64,000 nucleotides of DNA, from the NCBI GenBank assembly GCA_947498125.1, contig CANMJH010000002.1, positions 248,001 to 312,000 on the forward strand, given 5' to 3'. Every line of letters begins with the position of its first letter. The stretch's first letter is position 1. Origin of the DNA: an uncultured Nioella sp. Lineage in GTDB: Bacteria > Pseudomonadota > Alphaproteobacteria > Rhodobacterales > Rhodobacteraceae. This document shows, piece after piece, positions 25,543 to 34,369 of this stretch. Position numbers and translations under genes: made by a program. The notes beneath the pieces were generated by a model. That model made no database searches. It had not been told where the DNA came from and saw only the letters and a list, made by a program, of their open reading frames with translations.

Positions 25543-28488
25543 ATGAGATTCGCCGAACTCTCCATAACCTCCAACTTCACGTTCCTCACCGGCGGCTCGC
25601 ACCCGCAGGAATACGCTGCACGTGCTGCGCTGTTGGGGATCGATGCGATTGCCATTGCCGATGAAAACTCGGTCGCAGGCATCGTGCGCGCCTTTGCCGA
25701 GCTAAAAGAGATCGCCCGCCAGATCCGCGCGAGGCAAGAATTTGACACAGACCCGATTGGCCCGCCCAAACCGGATGACCTGCCCAAACCACCCCGCGCC
25801 CCGATCGACCACCTGCCCCGGCTCATTCCCGGGGCCACATTGGTGTTACATGAAGGGATCACAGTCACCGCCCTGCCCCGCACACGCAAAGGTTGGGGTA
25901 ATCTCTGCCGCATGCTTTCTGCTGGGCGGCTGCGCGCCGATAAGGGCGACTGCCATCTTCACATCACGGATCTTTTGGAGTTTGGCGATGAGCTTGAATT
26001 GCTCCTGCACGGCCCGAACCAGTCGCAAAGCCATCCACGCGGCGCGGGCGAGTGGCAGAAACTCGCGCGCCGCCTGACGCGCCGCTTTGGTCCGGCCTGC
26101 CATCTTTTGATGGCGCCGGACTATAACGGGCAGGATCAAATCCGATTCGACCATTTGGCCGCCCTCGCCAAAACCCTTGCCATCCCCCTGATCGCTTCGG
26201 CCCGCCCATTGATGCATCACGGCGGGCGCAGGCGCCTGACCGATGTGCTGACCTGCATCCGCGAGGGTCTCAAGGTCGAAGAACTGGGCCGCGCCGCCCA
26301 GGCCAATAGTGAACAACGCCTGCGCAGCCCCACCGAGATGGCCCGAATCTTTGCTCGCTATCCAGAAGCCGTTTCCAACAGCCTGACCATCGCGGAAAAA
26401 TGCCAGTTTCGCATTGATGAGCTGCGCTATGAATACCCGTCTGAAATCGCAGATGGCGAAACCGCGTCCGAACGTCTGACCCGGCTGGCCCATGATGGCC
26501 TGCGATGGCGCTACCCCGATGGCGCGCCGGACAAAGCCAAGCGCATGCTGGATCATGAGCTGACCCTCATCGCCAAGCTGGGCTATGAGCCCTATTTCCT
26601 GACTGTTCATGACATCGTGAAATTCGCGCGCGGCAAAGGCATCCTCTGTCAGGGTCGCGGGTCTGCCGCCAATTCCATCACCTGCTACTGCCTCGGCGTC
26701 ACCTCGGTCAGTCCCGAAATTGGCACTATGGTCTTTGAGCGTTTCGTCTCAGAGGCGCGGGATGAGCCGCCCGATATCGATGTTGATTTCGAACATGAAC
26801 GGCGCGAGGAGGTGATCCAGCATATTTACGAGCGCTATGGCCGCCACCGCGCCGGGCTTTGCGCCACTGTCATCCACTACCGCGGCAAGCGCGCGGTGCG
26901 CGAGGTGGGCAGCGCAATGGGGCTTAGTCAGGATCTTCTTGGTGCGCTCAGCTCGCAAATCTGGGGTTGGGGCGGCAGCCGCGATCTGGCCGATCAACGC
27001 CTGCGCGAATTGGGTCTTGATCCCACCGACCGGCGCCTCCGACAAACCATGCAGCTGGTCGAGGAAATCCAAGGCTTTCCTCGCCACCTTTCCCAACATG
27101 TCGGCGGCTTTGTCATCACCGAGGGCCGGCTGGATGAACTTGTGCCTATTGAGAACGCCTCGATGGAGGATCGCACAGTCATTTGCTGGGACAAGGACGA
27201 TATCGACACGCTTGGCATCCTCAAGGTCGACGTGCTGGCGCTTGGTATGCTGACCTGCATCCGCAAGGGCTTTGATCTGCTGACCGAACACCATGGGATG
27301 GATTACACGCTCGCCACCCTCCCGCAGGAGGATCCGCGCGTTTATGACATGCTCTGCCGCGCCGATAGTCTGGGTGTCTTTCAGGTCGAAAGCCGCGCGC
27401 AGATGAACTTCCTGCCGCGGATGCGCCCGCGTAATTTCTATGACCTTGTCATTCAGGTCGCGATCATTCGCCCCGGCCCCATTCAGGGCGACATGGTGCA
27501 CCCCTTTATTCGCCGCAGGAATGGAGAGGAGCAGGTCAGCTTTCCTTCCGATGAGCTGGGCGCGGTCCTCGGGAAAACCCTTGGCGTGCCGCTGTTTCAG
27601 GAACAGGCCATGCAGATCGCCATTATCGGCGCCGGGTTTACGCCTGAACAGGCCGACCGCCTGCGCCGGTCGCTTGCCACTTTCAAGAAACATGGGTCTG
27701 TCAGTGAATTTCGCACGCTCTTTATGAAAGGCATGCGCGCCAAAGGTTATGAAGAGGATTTCGCAGAGCGCTGTTTTAGCCAAATCGAAGGCTTCGGCAG
27801 CTACGGCTTTCCCGAAAGCCATGCGGCCAGTTTTGCGTTTCTGGTCTATGCCTCAAGCTGGCTCAAATGCCATCACCCTGGCATCTTTGCCTGCGCCTTG
27901 CTGAACAGCCAGCCGATGGGGTTCTACGCCCCCGCCCAGATCGTGCGCGATGCCCGCGAACATGGGGTCGAGGTGCGCCCGGTGGATATCAATGAAAGCT
28001 ATTGGGACAACCGGATGGAGCATGATGGCAAGGGCGGGCTGGCCCTGCGACTTGGGTTTCGGCAAATCAAATCGATACGCGAGGAGGACGCCAAATGGCT
28101 GGTCGCGGCGCGCGGCAATGGCTATCGCGCGGTCGAGGATGTCTGGCGTCGCGCGGGCCTTGGCGCGCGGGTTCTCAGCATTCTGGCCGAGGCGGATGCG
28201 TTCAAAAGCCTTGGCCTGTCGCGCCGCGATGCCCTTTGGGCGGCCAAGGCGCTGCTGCCGGTCGAACCCCTGCCGCTTTTCACCGGCGACATGGATGGTG
28301 AGGCGATAGACGAACCTTGGGTCGATCTGCCGAAGATGACCGAAGGCGAAGAAGTGGTCGAAGATTACGTCTCAATGCGCCTGACACTCCGCACCCATCC
28401 TGTTGCGCTGATCCGGCACATGCTCAGCCCCGGATGGGGGAGCAAAGCCGGGCCATCGCCAGAGCAGCGGCTCGCGCCAGAACACTAA
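25543..28488 (+). CDS. dnaE2: error-prone DNA polymerase DnaE2, C-terminally truncated
   Basis: 981 residues; usual DnaE2 is about 1050-1150. N-terminal PHP domain (FAELSITSNFTFLTGGSHP), then the C-family polymerase with catalytic aspartates in PPDIDVDFE and KVDVLALGM and the fingers/thumb motifs (HVGGFVITEG, LGVFQVESRAQM). The reading ends shortly after SMRLTLRTHPVALIRHML in an unrelated Pro/Gly-rich tail; the C-terminal OB-fold domain is missing in all frames, and a convergent gene begins two bases later. It serves SOS translesion synthesis, normally with ImuA and ImuB, which are not adjacent. Activity is probable but uncertain. Confidence 0.88.
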   Translation: MRFAELSITSNFTFLTGGSHPQEYAARAALLGIDAIAIADENSVAGIVRAFAELKEIARQIRARQEFDTDPIGPPKPDDLPKPPRAPIDHLPRLIPGATLVLHEGITVTALPRTRKGWGNLCRMLSAGRLRADKGDCHLHITDLLEFGDELELLLHGPNQSQSHPRGAGEWQKLARRLTRRFGPACHLLMAPDYNGQDQIRFDHLAALAKTLAIPLIASARPLMHHGGRRRLTDVLTCIREGLKVEELGRAAQANSEQRLRSPTEMARIFARYPEAVSNSLTIAEKCQFRIDELRYEYPSEIADGETASERLTRLAHDGLRWRYPDGAPDKAKRMLDHELTLIAKLGYEPYFLTVHDIVKFARGKGILCQGRGSAANSITCYCLGVTSVSPEIGTMVFERFVSEARDEPPDIDVDFEHERREEVIQHIYERYGRHRAGLCATVIHYRGKRAVREVGSAMGLSQDLLGALSSQIWGWGGSRDLADQRLRELGLDPTDRRLRQTMQLVEEIQGFPRHLSQHVGGFVITEGRLDELVPIENASMEDRTVICWDKDDIDTLGILKVDVLALGMLTCIRKGFDLLTEHHGMDYTLATLPQEDPRVYDMLCRADSLGVFQVESRAQMNFLPRMRPRNFYDLVIQVAIIRPGPIQGDMVHPFIRRRNGEEQVSFPSDELGAVLGKTLGVPLFQEQAMQIAIIGAGFTPEQADRLRRSLATFKKHGSVSEFRTLFMKGMRAKGYEEDFAERCFSQIEGFGSYGFPESHAASFAFLVYASSWLKCHHPGIFACALLNSQPMGFYAPAQIVRDAREHGVEVRPVDINESYWDNRMEHDGKGGLALRLGFRQIKSIREEDAKWLVAARGNGYRAVEDVWRRAGLGARVLSILAEADAFKSLGLSRRDALWAAKALLPVEPLPLFTGDMDGEAIDEPWVDLPKMTEGEEVVEDYVSMRLTLRTHPVALIRHMLSPGWGSKAGPSPEQRLAPEH

Positions 28489-28490
28489 GA

Positions 28491-28883
28491 TCAACCCGTT
28501 ATCTGACGCTCGTAGTCTTCGCCATCAAACCAACCCAAAGCTGCTGTGACCTTCATATCCTCATTAAGGTCCCATTCTTCCCAGCCCTGCACATCCAATG
28601 CATTACCGGTTTCGGCGTGATGCCCGGTAAAGGACCACAAATAAGCAGCGTGAAACCCGGCGCCGCGGATGCCGTTACAAGTAATATGCAAGTCAGGCAC
28701 AGCCGCATGAAATCCAGCAGCCATCTTGGCTATTTCAGCATGCCCTACCGACGGCTCGCCCCGATTAATGACCACGCTGCTGCTGGGTGTGTGGAAAGAC
28801 GCCACTCTCTCTGGAATCTTCGAGTTCCATGCAGCGGTGTAGCGCTCCGCAAGCGCATCCAATTCAGCCTGAGTAAATGACAT
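28491..28883 (-). CDS. NTF2-like / SnoaL-fold protein
   Basis: 130 residues from ATG 28883, set by a strong GGGAGGAG site; the frame is open upstream without homologous content. A cone-shaped NTF2-like fold is predicted (LDALAERYTAAWNSKIPERVASF, FHAAVPDLHITCNGIRGAG, WEEWDLNEDMKVTAALGWFD), the pattern of small polyketide-cyclase/ester-hydrolysis-like proteins with no set function. Cytoplasmic. It converges on the truncated dnaE2 and is divergent from a cupin gene. Confidence 0.75.
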   Translation of the reverse strand: MSFTQAELDALAERYTAAWNSKIPERVASFHTPSSSVVINRGEPSVGHAEIAKMAAGFHAAVPDLHITCNGIRGAGFHAAYLWSFTGHHAETGNALDVQGWEEWDLNEDMKVTAALGWFDGEDYERQITG

Positions 28884-28958
28884 TCGCTCCTCCCTGATAT
28901 TGTGCCTTGGTGACCTTGGCAGCGTCACTAGAGAATAACCAGCGCTTTTGAATGGGAT

Positions 28959-29021
28959 GGCCCGGCGGCCTAAACGCCTTGATTCCGGGCCGGACACCTC
29001 ACCTAATGAAACGTGAGGAGG
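28959..29021 (+). promoter_or_regulatory. 5' leader hairpins before cupin gene
   Basis: GGCCCGG (28959-28965) pairs with CCGGGCC (28985-28991). A second dyad, CCTCAC (28997-29002) with GTGAGG (29013-29018), covers part of the GGAGG ribosome-binding site (29017-29021) of the cupin gene. It could be a translational control element. Confidence 0.4.
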
Positions 29022-29028
29022 TACTGCC

Positions 29029-29394
29029 ATGATCAACCACATTCTCTACGCAGATGAGGCAGGGGAAAGCCATTGGCGAAACGAGGCCATCACGCTCACC
29101 GAAAAGACCTTTGCGCCGCCCGCAAGCGATATCCATGTCTCGGAGACGCAAGCCGTCAGCGCCCTTACCTTCCTTACCTTGCGCGCCGGCTGGAACGAGC
29201 CCATCCACTCAAGCCCTGCCGCACAGGTGTTGCTCTGCCTTTCCGGCGCCGTTCGTGTGACGGCCAGTGACGGTGACATCCGAGAGATCGGGCCGGGCGG
29301 TATCTGGACCATGACAGACACCGCCGGAAAGGGCCATCATACCGAAGTCATAAGCGACGTGGATTTCACGGCAGCGATTGTGCAGATCGCCTAG
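29029..29394 (+). CDS. cupin-domain protein
   Basis: 121 residues of a single small cupin barrel: LTLRAGWNEPIHSSPAAQVLLCLSG (in part) and the downstream GPGGIWTMTDTAGKGHH. The metal-binding histidines are partly kept (IHSS and GKGHHTE). ATG 29029 has GGAGG seven bases upstream inside a hairpin. Substrate unknown. Its 3' end overlaps the oxidoreductase gene on the other strand by four bases. Confidence 0.75.
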   Translation: MINHILYADEAGESHWRNEAITLTEKTFAPPASDIHVSETQAVSALTFLTLRAGWNEPIHSSPAAQVLLCLSGAVRVTASDGDIREIGPGGIWTMTDTAGKGHHTEVISDVDFTAAIVQIA

Positions 29395-30236
29395 CCGTTT
29401 TCATACGCCCAAGAGATCATCTGGGCCGGGTCTTCATCGCCCAGCCCATTCTCAACAGCTGCCCCAAAATGCCGCTGCGCCTCGGTCAGCATATTCGATG
29501 GCAGGCCAAAGGACTGCACCACGCGCAAGAATACATCTGCATCTTTGACGGCGGCCGTAATGGCAAAGCCGACCGTGTCATCCTCCCCCAAGGCTTTCGG
29601 AATGCGGTCGGTAACCATCGGCAAACCCGCCGGGCCACTGCATAAAATGCGCAGAACGGTTTCCAAGGGCAATCCTGCCTTTCGGGCCATCGGCATAAAC
29701 TCCATCAACCCATTGAAATAGGTTTGGAGCATTCCGTTATTGATGGTTTTCATCACCAACCCGGCGCCAAGCGGTCCAACATGCAAAAGCCGCGCGGTCA
29801 GTGGCGCGAGCAAATCCACAGCGCGGGCCGCTGTTTGGTCATCACCGCCAATAAAGACGCCGCAAACACCCGCCAAAACCAGCTCGGGCCCGCCAGATAT
29901 CGGCCCATCCACAGCCGCTGCGCCTTTCGCATTGATCCCTTCGATCCGGGCGTTCAGCACGTCGGGGGTCACGGTGCTGGTCTCGATAATAAGTTTCCCA
30001 GACAAATCCAGCGCCAAAAGCGCGTCCAACATTTCGCCCACGGCAGTATCGTCATAAAGACTGAGGATCAGGACATCGCTGGCGGCGGTTAGTGCGGCCA
30101 GATCGGTGGTGCAGTCCACACCCTCGACCGCGCGGCCACTGCGGGTCCAGCCCTGAACAGCCTGCCCTTCACTGGCAAACCTTTGTGCAATCGCTGCGCC
30201 CATTCGACCAAGGCCAATTATTCCATATCGCGTCAT
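29391..30236 (-). CDS. NAD(P)-dependent beta-hydroxyacid dehydrogenase family protein
   Basis: 281 residues. Rossmann start GIIGLGRMGAAIA, substrate-binding DGPISGGPELVLAG and catalytic-lysine region GLVMKTINNGM identify the 3-hydroxyisobutyrate/6-phosphogluconate/imine-reductase superfamily. Typical enzymes use NAD(P) to oxidise beta-hydroxyacids such as 3-hydroxyisobutyrate or tartronate semialdehyde products. The substrate cannot be read from sequence. It follows pip by nine bases on the same strand and may share its transcript. Confidence 0.87.
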   Translation of the reverse strand: MTRYGIIGLGRMGAAIAQRFASEGQAVQGWTRSGRAVEGVDCTTDLAALTAASDVLILSLYDDTAVGEMLDALLALDLSGKLIIETSTVTPDVLNARIEGINAKGAAAVDGPISGGPELVLAGVCGVFIGGDDQTAARAVDLLAPLTARLLHVGPLGAGLVMKTINNGMLQTYFNGLMEFMPMARKAGLPLETVLRILCSGPAGLPMVTDRIPKALGEDDTVGFAITAAVKDADVFLRVVQSFGLPSNMLTEAQRHFGAAVENGLGDEDPAQMISWAYENG

Positions 30237-30245
30237 ATTCTGCCC

Positions 30246-31235
30246 CTAAAGACCATATTTCCCGTGGTTCTGGCCAAGCTGCCGCATCACCCGGACCAGT
30301 TCGAAACTAATGCCCGGCTCAGACAGCGCGTGACCGGCGGCACGCACCATTTGCAGCCGCCCTTCGCGCCATCCCTGATTGAGCAAATAGGCCGATTGCG
30401 GCGGGCAGATCATGTCGTAACGCCCCTGCACGATGACACCCGGAATATGGGCAATCTTATCAAGGTTGCTGAGGATCTGCTGGCTTTCATCCAGAAAGGC
30501 GCGGTTCTGGAAATAGTGGTTCTCCAGACGTGCAAAGGCGCGGGCATACTCAGCCGGCGCCTCACCTGCATGGCCATCGCTTTCAATCGACGCCAGTGCA
30601 TTTTCCCACGCGGCCCAAGCACGCGCAAAACGGGTTTCTTCCATCAGATCACCGGAAAACAGCCGCCGGTGATAAGCGCCGATAAGGTCATCTTGTTCTT
30701 CAACTGGCACCAAGTCGCGAAACCGTGCCCATTGCTCAGGCCAAAAAGCAGACGCGCCGCCGCCATAGAACCAGTTTAGCTCACGTTCTGTCGCCAGAAA
30801 CACGCCGCGCAACGCCAGATAGGCCACATGGTCCGGGCAAGCCTGTGCATAGACAAGCGCAAGGGTCGCGCCCCAGCTGCCACCAAAGACGGCCCATTTT
30901 TCAATGCCCAGATCCGTGCGTATACGCTCGATGTCATCAACCAGATGCCACGTTGTGTTGTTTTCAACGGACGCATGAGGTCGTGACCGCCCACAGCCGC
31001 GTTGATCAAAAAGAATGACGCGCCAAACCTCGGGGTCAAAATATCTGCGCATGGCCGGACTACACCCACCACCGGGCCCGCCGTGAAGGACAACAACCGG
31101 CGCGCCATTCGGGTTTCCGGCCTGCTCAACATAGATCTGATGCCCATCGCCCATATCAATCATCCGCTGATCGAAGGCCTCGATCGGTGGGTAGAGATAG
31201 GCGCCTGCGCGCTTTTGGCCAGAGAACTTGTCCAT
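30246..31235 (-). CDS. pip: proline iminopeptidase
   Basis: 329 residues from ATG 31235 (the frame extends upstream without homology). Alpha/beta-hydrolase of family S33 removing N-terminal proline from peptides in the cytoplasm. Seen: oxyanion stretch VVLHGGPGGGC, nucleophile GGSWGATLALVYAQ, DQRGCGRS, and the catalytic Asp/His regions (VQGRYDMICPP, AAGHALSEP). Length and motifs match bacterial Pip. Divergent from ubiG. Confidence 0.94.
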   Translation of the reverse strand: MDKFSGQKRAGAYLYPPIEAFDQRMIDMGDGHQIYVEQAGNPNGAPVVVLHGGPGGGCSPAMRRYFDPEVWRVILFDQRGCGRSRPHASVENNTTWHLVDDIERIRTDLGIEKWAVFGGSWGATLALVYAQACPDHVAYLALRGVFLATERELNWFYGGGASAFWPEQWARFRDLVPVEEQDDLIGAYHRRLFSGDLMEETRFARAWAAWENALASIESDGHAGEAPAEYARAFARLENHYFQNRAFLDESQQILSNLDKIAHIPGVIVQGRYDMICPPQSAYLLNQGWREGRLQMVRAAGHALSEPGISFELVRVMRQLGQNHGKYGL

Positions 31236-31304
31236 GAATGCCTTATATAGATCAGTGAAACGGGCGTTATAGCCCCAGAGTGACAAGAAGCTGCGAGGAT
31301 GTCC

Positions 31305-32048
31305 ATGAACACCGCACAAACCACCGTTGATCCCGCCGAGGTCGCCAAGTTCGAGGCAATGGCCGCTGAATGGTGGGACCCTAAGGGCAAATTTGCGCCG
31401 CTTCATATGATGAACCCGATCCGATTGGATTACATTACCAGTCAGATTGCCTATGAATTTGACCGCGATCTGACCAAAGATGCGCCATTTGCCGGGTTGC
31501 GCTTGCTTGATATCGGATGCGGCGGCGGGCTTTTGTCCGAACCGATGGCGCGACTAGGGGCCACGGTCGTGGGCGCGGATGCGGCGGAACGCAATATTCC
31601 CGTGGCGCGTCTGCACGCTGAACAAAGCGGTTTGGACATTGACTACCGTCACATCACCGCAGAAGAGATGGCCGCAGCTGGTGAAGCCTTCGATGTCGTT
31701 CTGAATATGGAAGTTGTTGAACATGTGGCCAGCCCGCCCGCTTACCTGACGGCCTGTCAGCAATTGCTGAAGCCCGGCGGGCTAATGGTGTGTTCCACCC
31801 TGAACCGTAATCCAAAAAGCTTTGCGGCTGCGATTGTCGGCGCGGAATGGGTCATGAGGTGGCTGCCAAAGGGCACACATGATTGGTCGAAATTCATCAC
31901 ACCGGATGAGCTCTACCAAATGATCGCTGACGCGGGCCTTGATCCCGTGGATCGCAAGGGGTTCGTCTTTAACCCAATCTCTTGGCAGTGGTCGATTTCG
32001 GATCGCGATTTGAGCGTCAATTACGTGACAGCCTCGGTCAAACGCTGA
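31305..32048 (+). CDS. ubiG: ubiquinone biosynthesis O-methyltransferase
   Basis: 247 residues. An ATG six bases earlier is possible, but GAGG at 31295-31298 is better placed for ATG 31305. The SAM motif [19 protein letters not shown] and the UbiG-specific stretches ([22 protein letters not shown] in part, [23 protein letters not shown]) are plain. It performs both O-methylations in ubiquinone synthesis. Divergent from pip, convergent with marR (stop codons adjacent). Confidence 0.96.
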   Translation: MNTAQTTVDPAEVAKFEAMAAEWWDPKGKFAPLHMMNPIRLDYITSQIAYEFDRDLTKDAPFAGLRLLDIGCGGGLLSEPMARLGATVVGADAAERNIPVARLHAEQSGLDIDYRHITAEEMAAAGEAFDVVLNMEVVEHVASPPAYLTACQQLLKPGGLMVCSTLNRNPKSFAAAIVGAEWVMRWLPKGTHDWSKFITPDELYQMIADAGLDPVDRKGFVFNPISWQWSISDRDLSVNYVTASVKR

Positions 32049-32495
32049 TCACTCTTGGTTCAGTTCCAATTCCATCCGCATTTCACGAATAATTGGCAAG
32101 GCTGACCGAACCCGGTCCGCCCCCACTTCCTGTACGGTCCGACCAAGAAGCGGCGCAACGGATTGCAAAGCGGCATCACGAGCCGAACGGCCCGACGGGC
32201 TAATCGCAACAAATTTACGGCGGGCATCGTCCCAATCTGGACGAATATGAACATGCCCGGCGGCCTCTAGCTTGCCCAACGTATTGGTCATCGCGCCGCG
32301 AGTGACGTGAAACAGCCGGGCCAGTTGTGCGGGGCTGCGTTCCTCATTTGACCGTGCAAGATGGTTGAGAACCGAAAAATGGCTTAGCTCCATTCCTTTG
32401 GGCAAAGCCTTGGCCAACATCGCGCGGGCAAGCTGATCAACCATGAAAAGCTCGGAATAAAGCGCGATGGCGAGGGGTTCTTCGGTTGTGTTCAT
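32049..32495 (-). CDS. MarR-family transcriptional regulator
   Basis: 148 residues. Winged helix with LSHFSVLNHLARSNEERSP, recognition region LARLFHVTRGAMTNTLGKLE and wing RPDWDDARRKFVAISPSGR. The ATG overlaps the stop of the nit gene upstream by four bases (ATGA), so it is the last gene of a comF-grxC-nit-marR run. The target is unknown; with no inverted repeat seen next to it, control of distant genes is possible. Confidence 0.9.
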   Translation of the reverse strand: MNTTEEPLAIALYSELFMVDQLARAMLAKALPKGMELSHFSVLNHLARSNEERSPAQLARLFHVTRGAMTNTLGKLEAAGHVHIRPDWDDARRKFVAISPSGRSARDAALQSVAPLLGRTVQEVGADRVRSALPIIREMRMELELNQE

Positions 32496-33325
32496 GTAAC
32501 CAATTTATACGGACGGTCATGGCCCAGCGAAGGGATGCGTGCCCGAGCCTTGTCCACTTCCTTAAGGTCGATGTCAATGAAATGAAGGCCGGGGTCCGTT
32601 CCCGCGTCCAGAAGAATTTCGCCCCAGGGGGCGACAACAAGGCTATGACCGTATGTCTGACGCGGCTTGCCATGGCGCGCAGAATGAGTGCCGGTTTGCG
32701 CGGGCGCAAATACGAAAGACCCCGTTTCAATGGCCCGAGCGCGCAGCAAACTTTCCCAATGGGGCGCACCAGTAACAGGCGAAAAGGCCGACGGCACGGT
32801 CAAAATCTGTGCCCCCGCTTGCGCCAGATCGCGATAAAGCTGGCCGAACCGCACATCGTAACAAATGCTCATCCCGAATTTGGCCAACGGCGTATCAACA
32901 ACGACGGCCCGGTCGCCTGGACGGTAGCCGTCGGATTCGCGAAAGGTTTCTTCGGCAGATACGGTCACATCAAACATATGCAGCTTGTCGTACCAACCGG
33001 CGACGCGGCCAGATGGGGTGATCAGGAAAGACCGATTGGCAAAACGACCATCAGCACCCGTTGTCTTTAACGCCAAAGACCCCAGCAAAACCCAAATATT
33101 CATTTCAGCGGCGGCTACTTTTACACCCGACAGGACGATGTCCCGCGATTCGCGCGCCAATACATCTGATTGGTGGCTGCGGCTGAGCGAGACGCAGTTA
33201 CAGACCTCGGGCGTCATAAGGATATCGGCACCGCCATCGGCAGCATCCTCAATAGCATTAATAATCGTTGTCAGATTTTCCTCGGGCTGATCCGAAGATT
33301 GCATCTGCAAGATTGCGGAACGCAT
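32492..33325 (-). CDS. carbon-nitrogen hydrolase (Nit family, probable deaminated glutathione amidase)
   Basis: 277 residues of the nitrilase superfamily. Catalytic triad: Glu in MTPEV, Lys in YDKLHMFDV and Cys in SICYDVRF. The LHMFDV and CYDVRFGQLYRDLA motifs are those of Nit1/NIT-type enzymes that hydrolyse deaminated glutathione, a side-product repair role, which would fit the neighbouring glutaredoxin gene whose stop lies one base upstream. Other omega-amidase-like activities cannot be excluded. Confidence 0.88.
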   Translation of the reverse strand: MRSAILQMQSSDQPEENLTTIINAIEDAADGGADILMTPEVCNCVSLSRSHQSDVLARESRDIVLSGVKVAAAEMNIWVLLGSLALKTTGADGRFANRSFLITPSGRVAGWYDKLHMFDVTVSAEETFRESDGYRPGDRAVVVDTPLAKFGMSICYDVRFGQLYRDLAQAGAQILTVPSAFSPVTGAPHWESLLRARAIETGSFVFAPAQTGTHSARHGKPRQTYGHSLVVAPWGEILLDAGTDPGLHFIDIDLKEVDKARARIPSLGHDRPYKLVT

Positions 33326-33326
33326 G

Positions 33327-33584
33327 TCACCCTTTCAGGAGGTTATCCAATTTTCCAGCACGTTCGAGCGCTGATAGATCATCAAAGCCACCAACGTGCG
33401 ATGCCCCAACGAAAATCTGAGGCACGGTATGACGACCATTCGCACGGTCCAACATTTCCTGACGTTTTTCTGGCTGCCGCGCGACGTTGTATTCTACAAA
33501 GCTTACTTCTTTTTCCGTCAAGAGTCGCTTTGCCGCGTGACAATAGCCGCAAAGCGGCGAGGTATAAATTTCAACTGTTTGCAT
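33327..33584 (-). CDS. grxC: glutaredoxin 3
   Basis: 85 residues from ATG 33584 (upstream in-frame extension is not homologous). Thioredoxin fold with active site CGYC at residues 12-15 in place of the common CPYC, cis-proline in TVPQIFV and the glutathione-binding VGGFDDL. It reduces disulfides with glutathione in the cytoplasm. It sits between comF and nit, an order conserved in alphaproteobacteria. Confidence 0.95.
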   Translation of the reverse strand: MQTVEIYTSPLCGYCHAAKRLLTEKEVSFVEYNVARQPEKRQEMLDRANGRHTVPQIFVGASHVGGFDDLSALERAGKLDNLLKG

Positions 33585-33619
33585 GTTTTTTGTTCCGGCG
33601 TTGAATGGCTCGCATCTAT

Positions 33620-34345
33620 TTAGGCATCCTTGGCGACGCGCGCTAGGGCCAGCACGTTCACAGTTTGTGCACCGGCGGAAAAACACGCCTCAGTTGCAGC
33701 AGAAAACGTGGCGCCAGAGGTCATCACATCATCGATCAAGAGCACGTGGCCTCCTGCCATACGGGCGCGATGCCGTTCGTTGGGGCGAATGGCCGTGCGC
33801 AGGTTTTCGAACCTTTCCTCGCGGGTATTGCCATCCTGCGAGGCCGTAGCGCGATTGCGGATCAGGCCGTCAGGCAAAACCTCGCCTTTTCCACTGCAGC
33901 GGACCATCGCCTGCGCCAGAAGCGCAGATTGATTAGCGCGGCGTCGAAAAAGGCGAAACCAGTGTAATGGAATTGGGATAACAAGCGTATTATTTTGCAG
34001 AAGGTCCCCAGCAGCCCGCACAAGCCAACGACCCGAGGCCCGAGCGATTTCAGCTCTGTCCCCGTGTTTCAACGCAAGAACCATTTTGCGCCCATTTCCT
34101 GAATAGGTCACAGCGGCGCGGCCATGGGTCCAAGGGCGTGCGATAATCATACAATCATCACAGCGTAGCCCGGGCTCGGCATCGACTCCGGGTAAAGGTG
34201 TGCCGCAAGCATCGCATGCCGCACCCGAGATAAAACCGGTTTCGGACCAACAAGGGCCACAAAGGCCAAATTCGGTCTCGACGAGCGCACCGCAACTAAT
34301 GCATTCGGGCGGAAAAACCGCATTCACAGCTGTTTGCAATTTCAT
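33620..34345 (-). CDS. comF: ComF-family phosphoribosyltransferase-like protein
   Basis: 241 residues. The N-terminal double zinc ribbon (CISCGALVET, CGPCW, CDACG, CDDC) precedes a type-I PRTase domain with PRPP motif LLIDDVMTSGAT. ComF is needed for DNA uptake in naturally competent bacteria and in Rhodobacter capsulatus for receiving gene-transfer-agent DNA. Head-to-head with the methyltransferase-like gene (24 bases between starts), heading the grxC-nit-marR run. Confidence 0.93.
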   Translation of the reverse strand: MKLQTAVNAVFPPECISCGALVETEFGLCGPCWSETGFISGAACDACGTPLPGVDAEPGLRCDDCMIIARPWTHGRAAVTYSGNGRKMVLALKHGDRAEIARASGRWLVRAAGDLLQNNTLVIPIPLHWFRLFRRRANQSALLAQAMVRCSGKGEVLPDGLIRNRATASQDGNTREERFENLRTAIRPNERHRARMAGGHVLLIDDVMTSGATFSAATEACFSAGAQTVNVLALARVAKDA

Positions 34346-34369
34346 CTCTGCCCCCTAGGTTGCAGCGCA

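Noticed and set aside
26749-27822. 357-codon minus-strand frame
   Set aside because: Antisense to dnaE2.
28317-28880. Possible frameshifted OB domain of dnaE2 in another frame
   Set aside because: The plus-strand product there is antisense to the NTF2-like gene and has no OB-fold motifs; the domain is absent rather than shifted.
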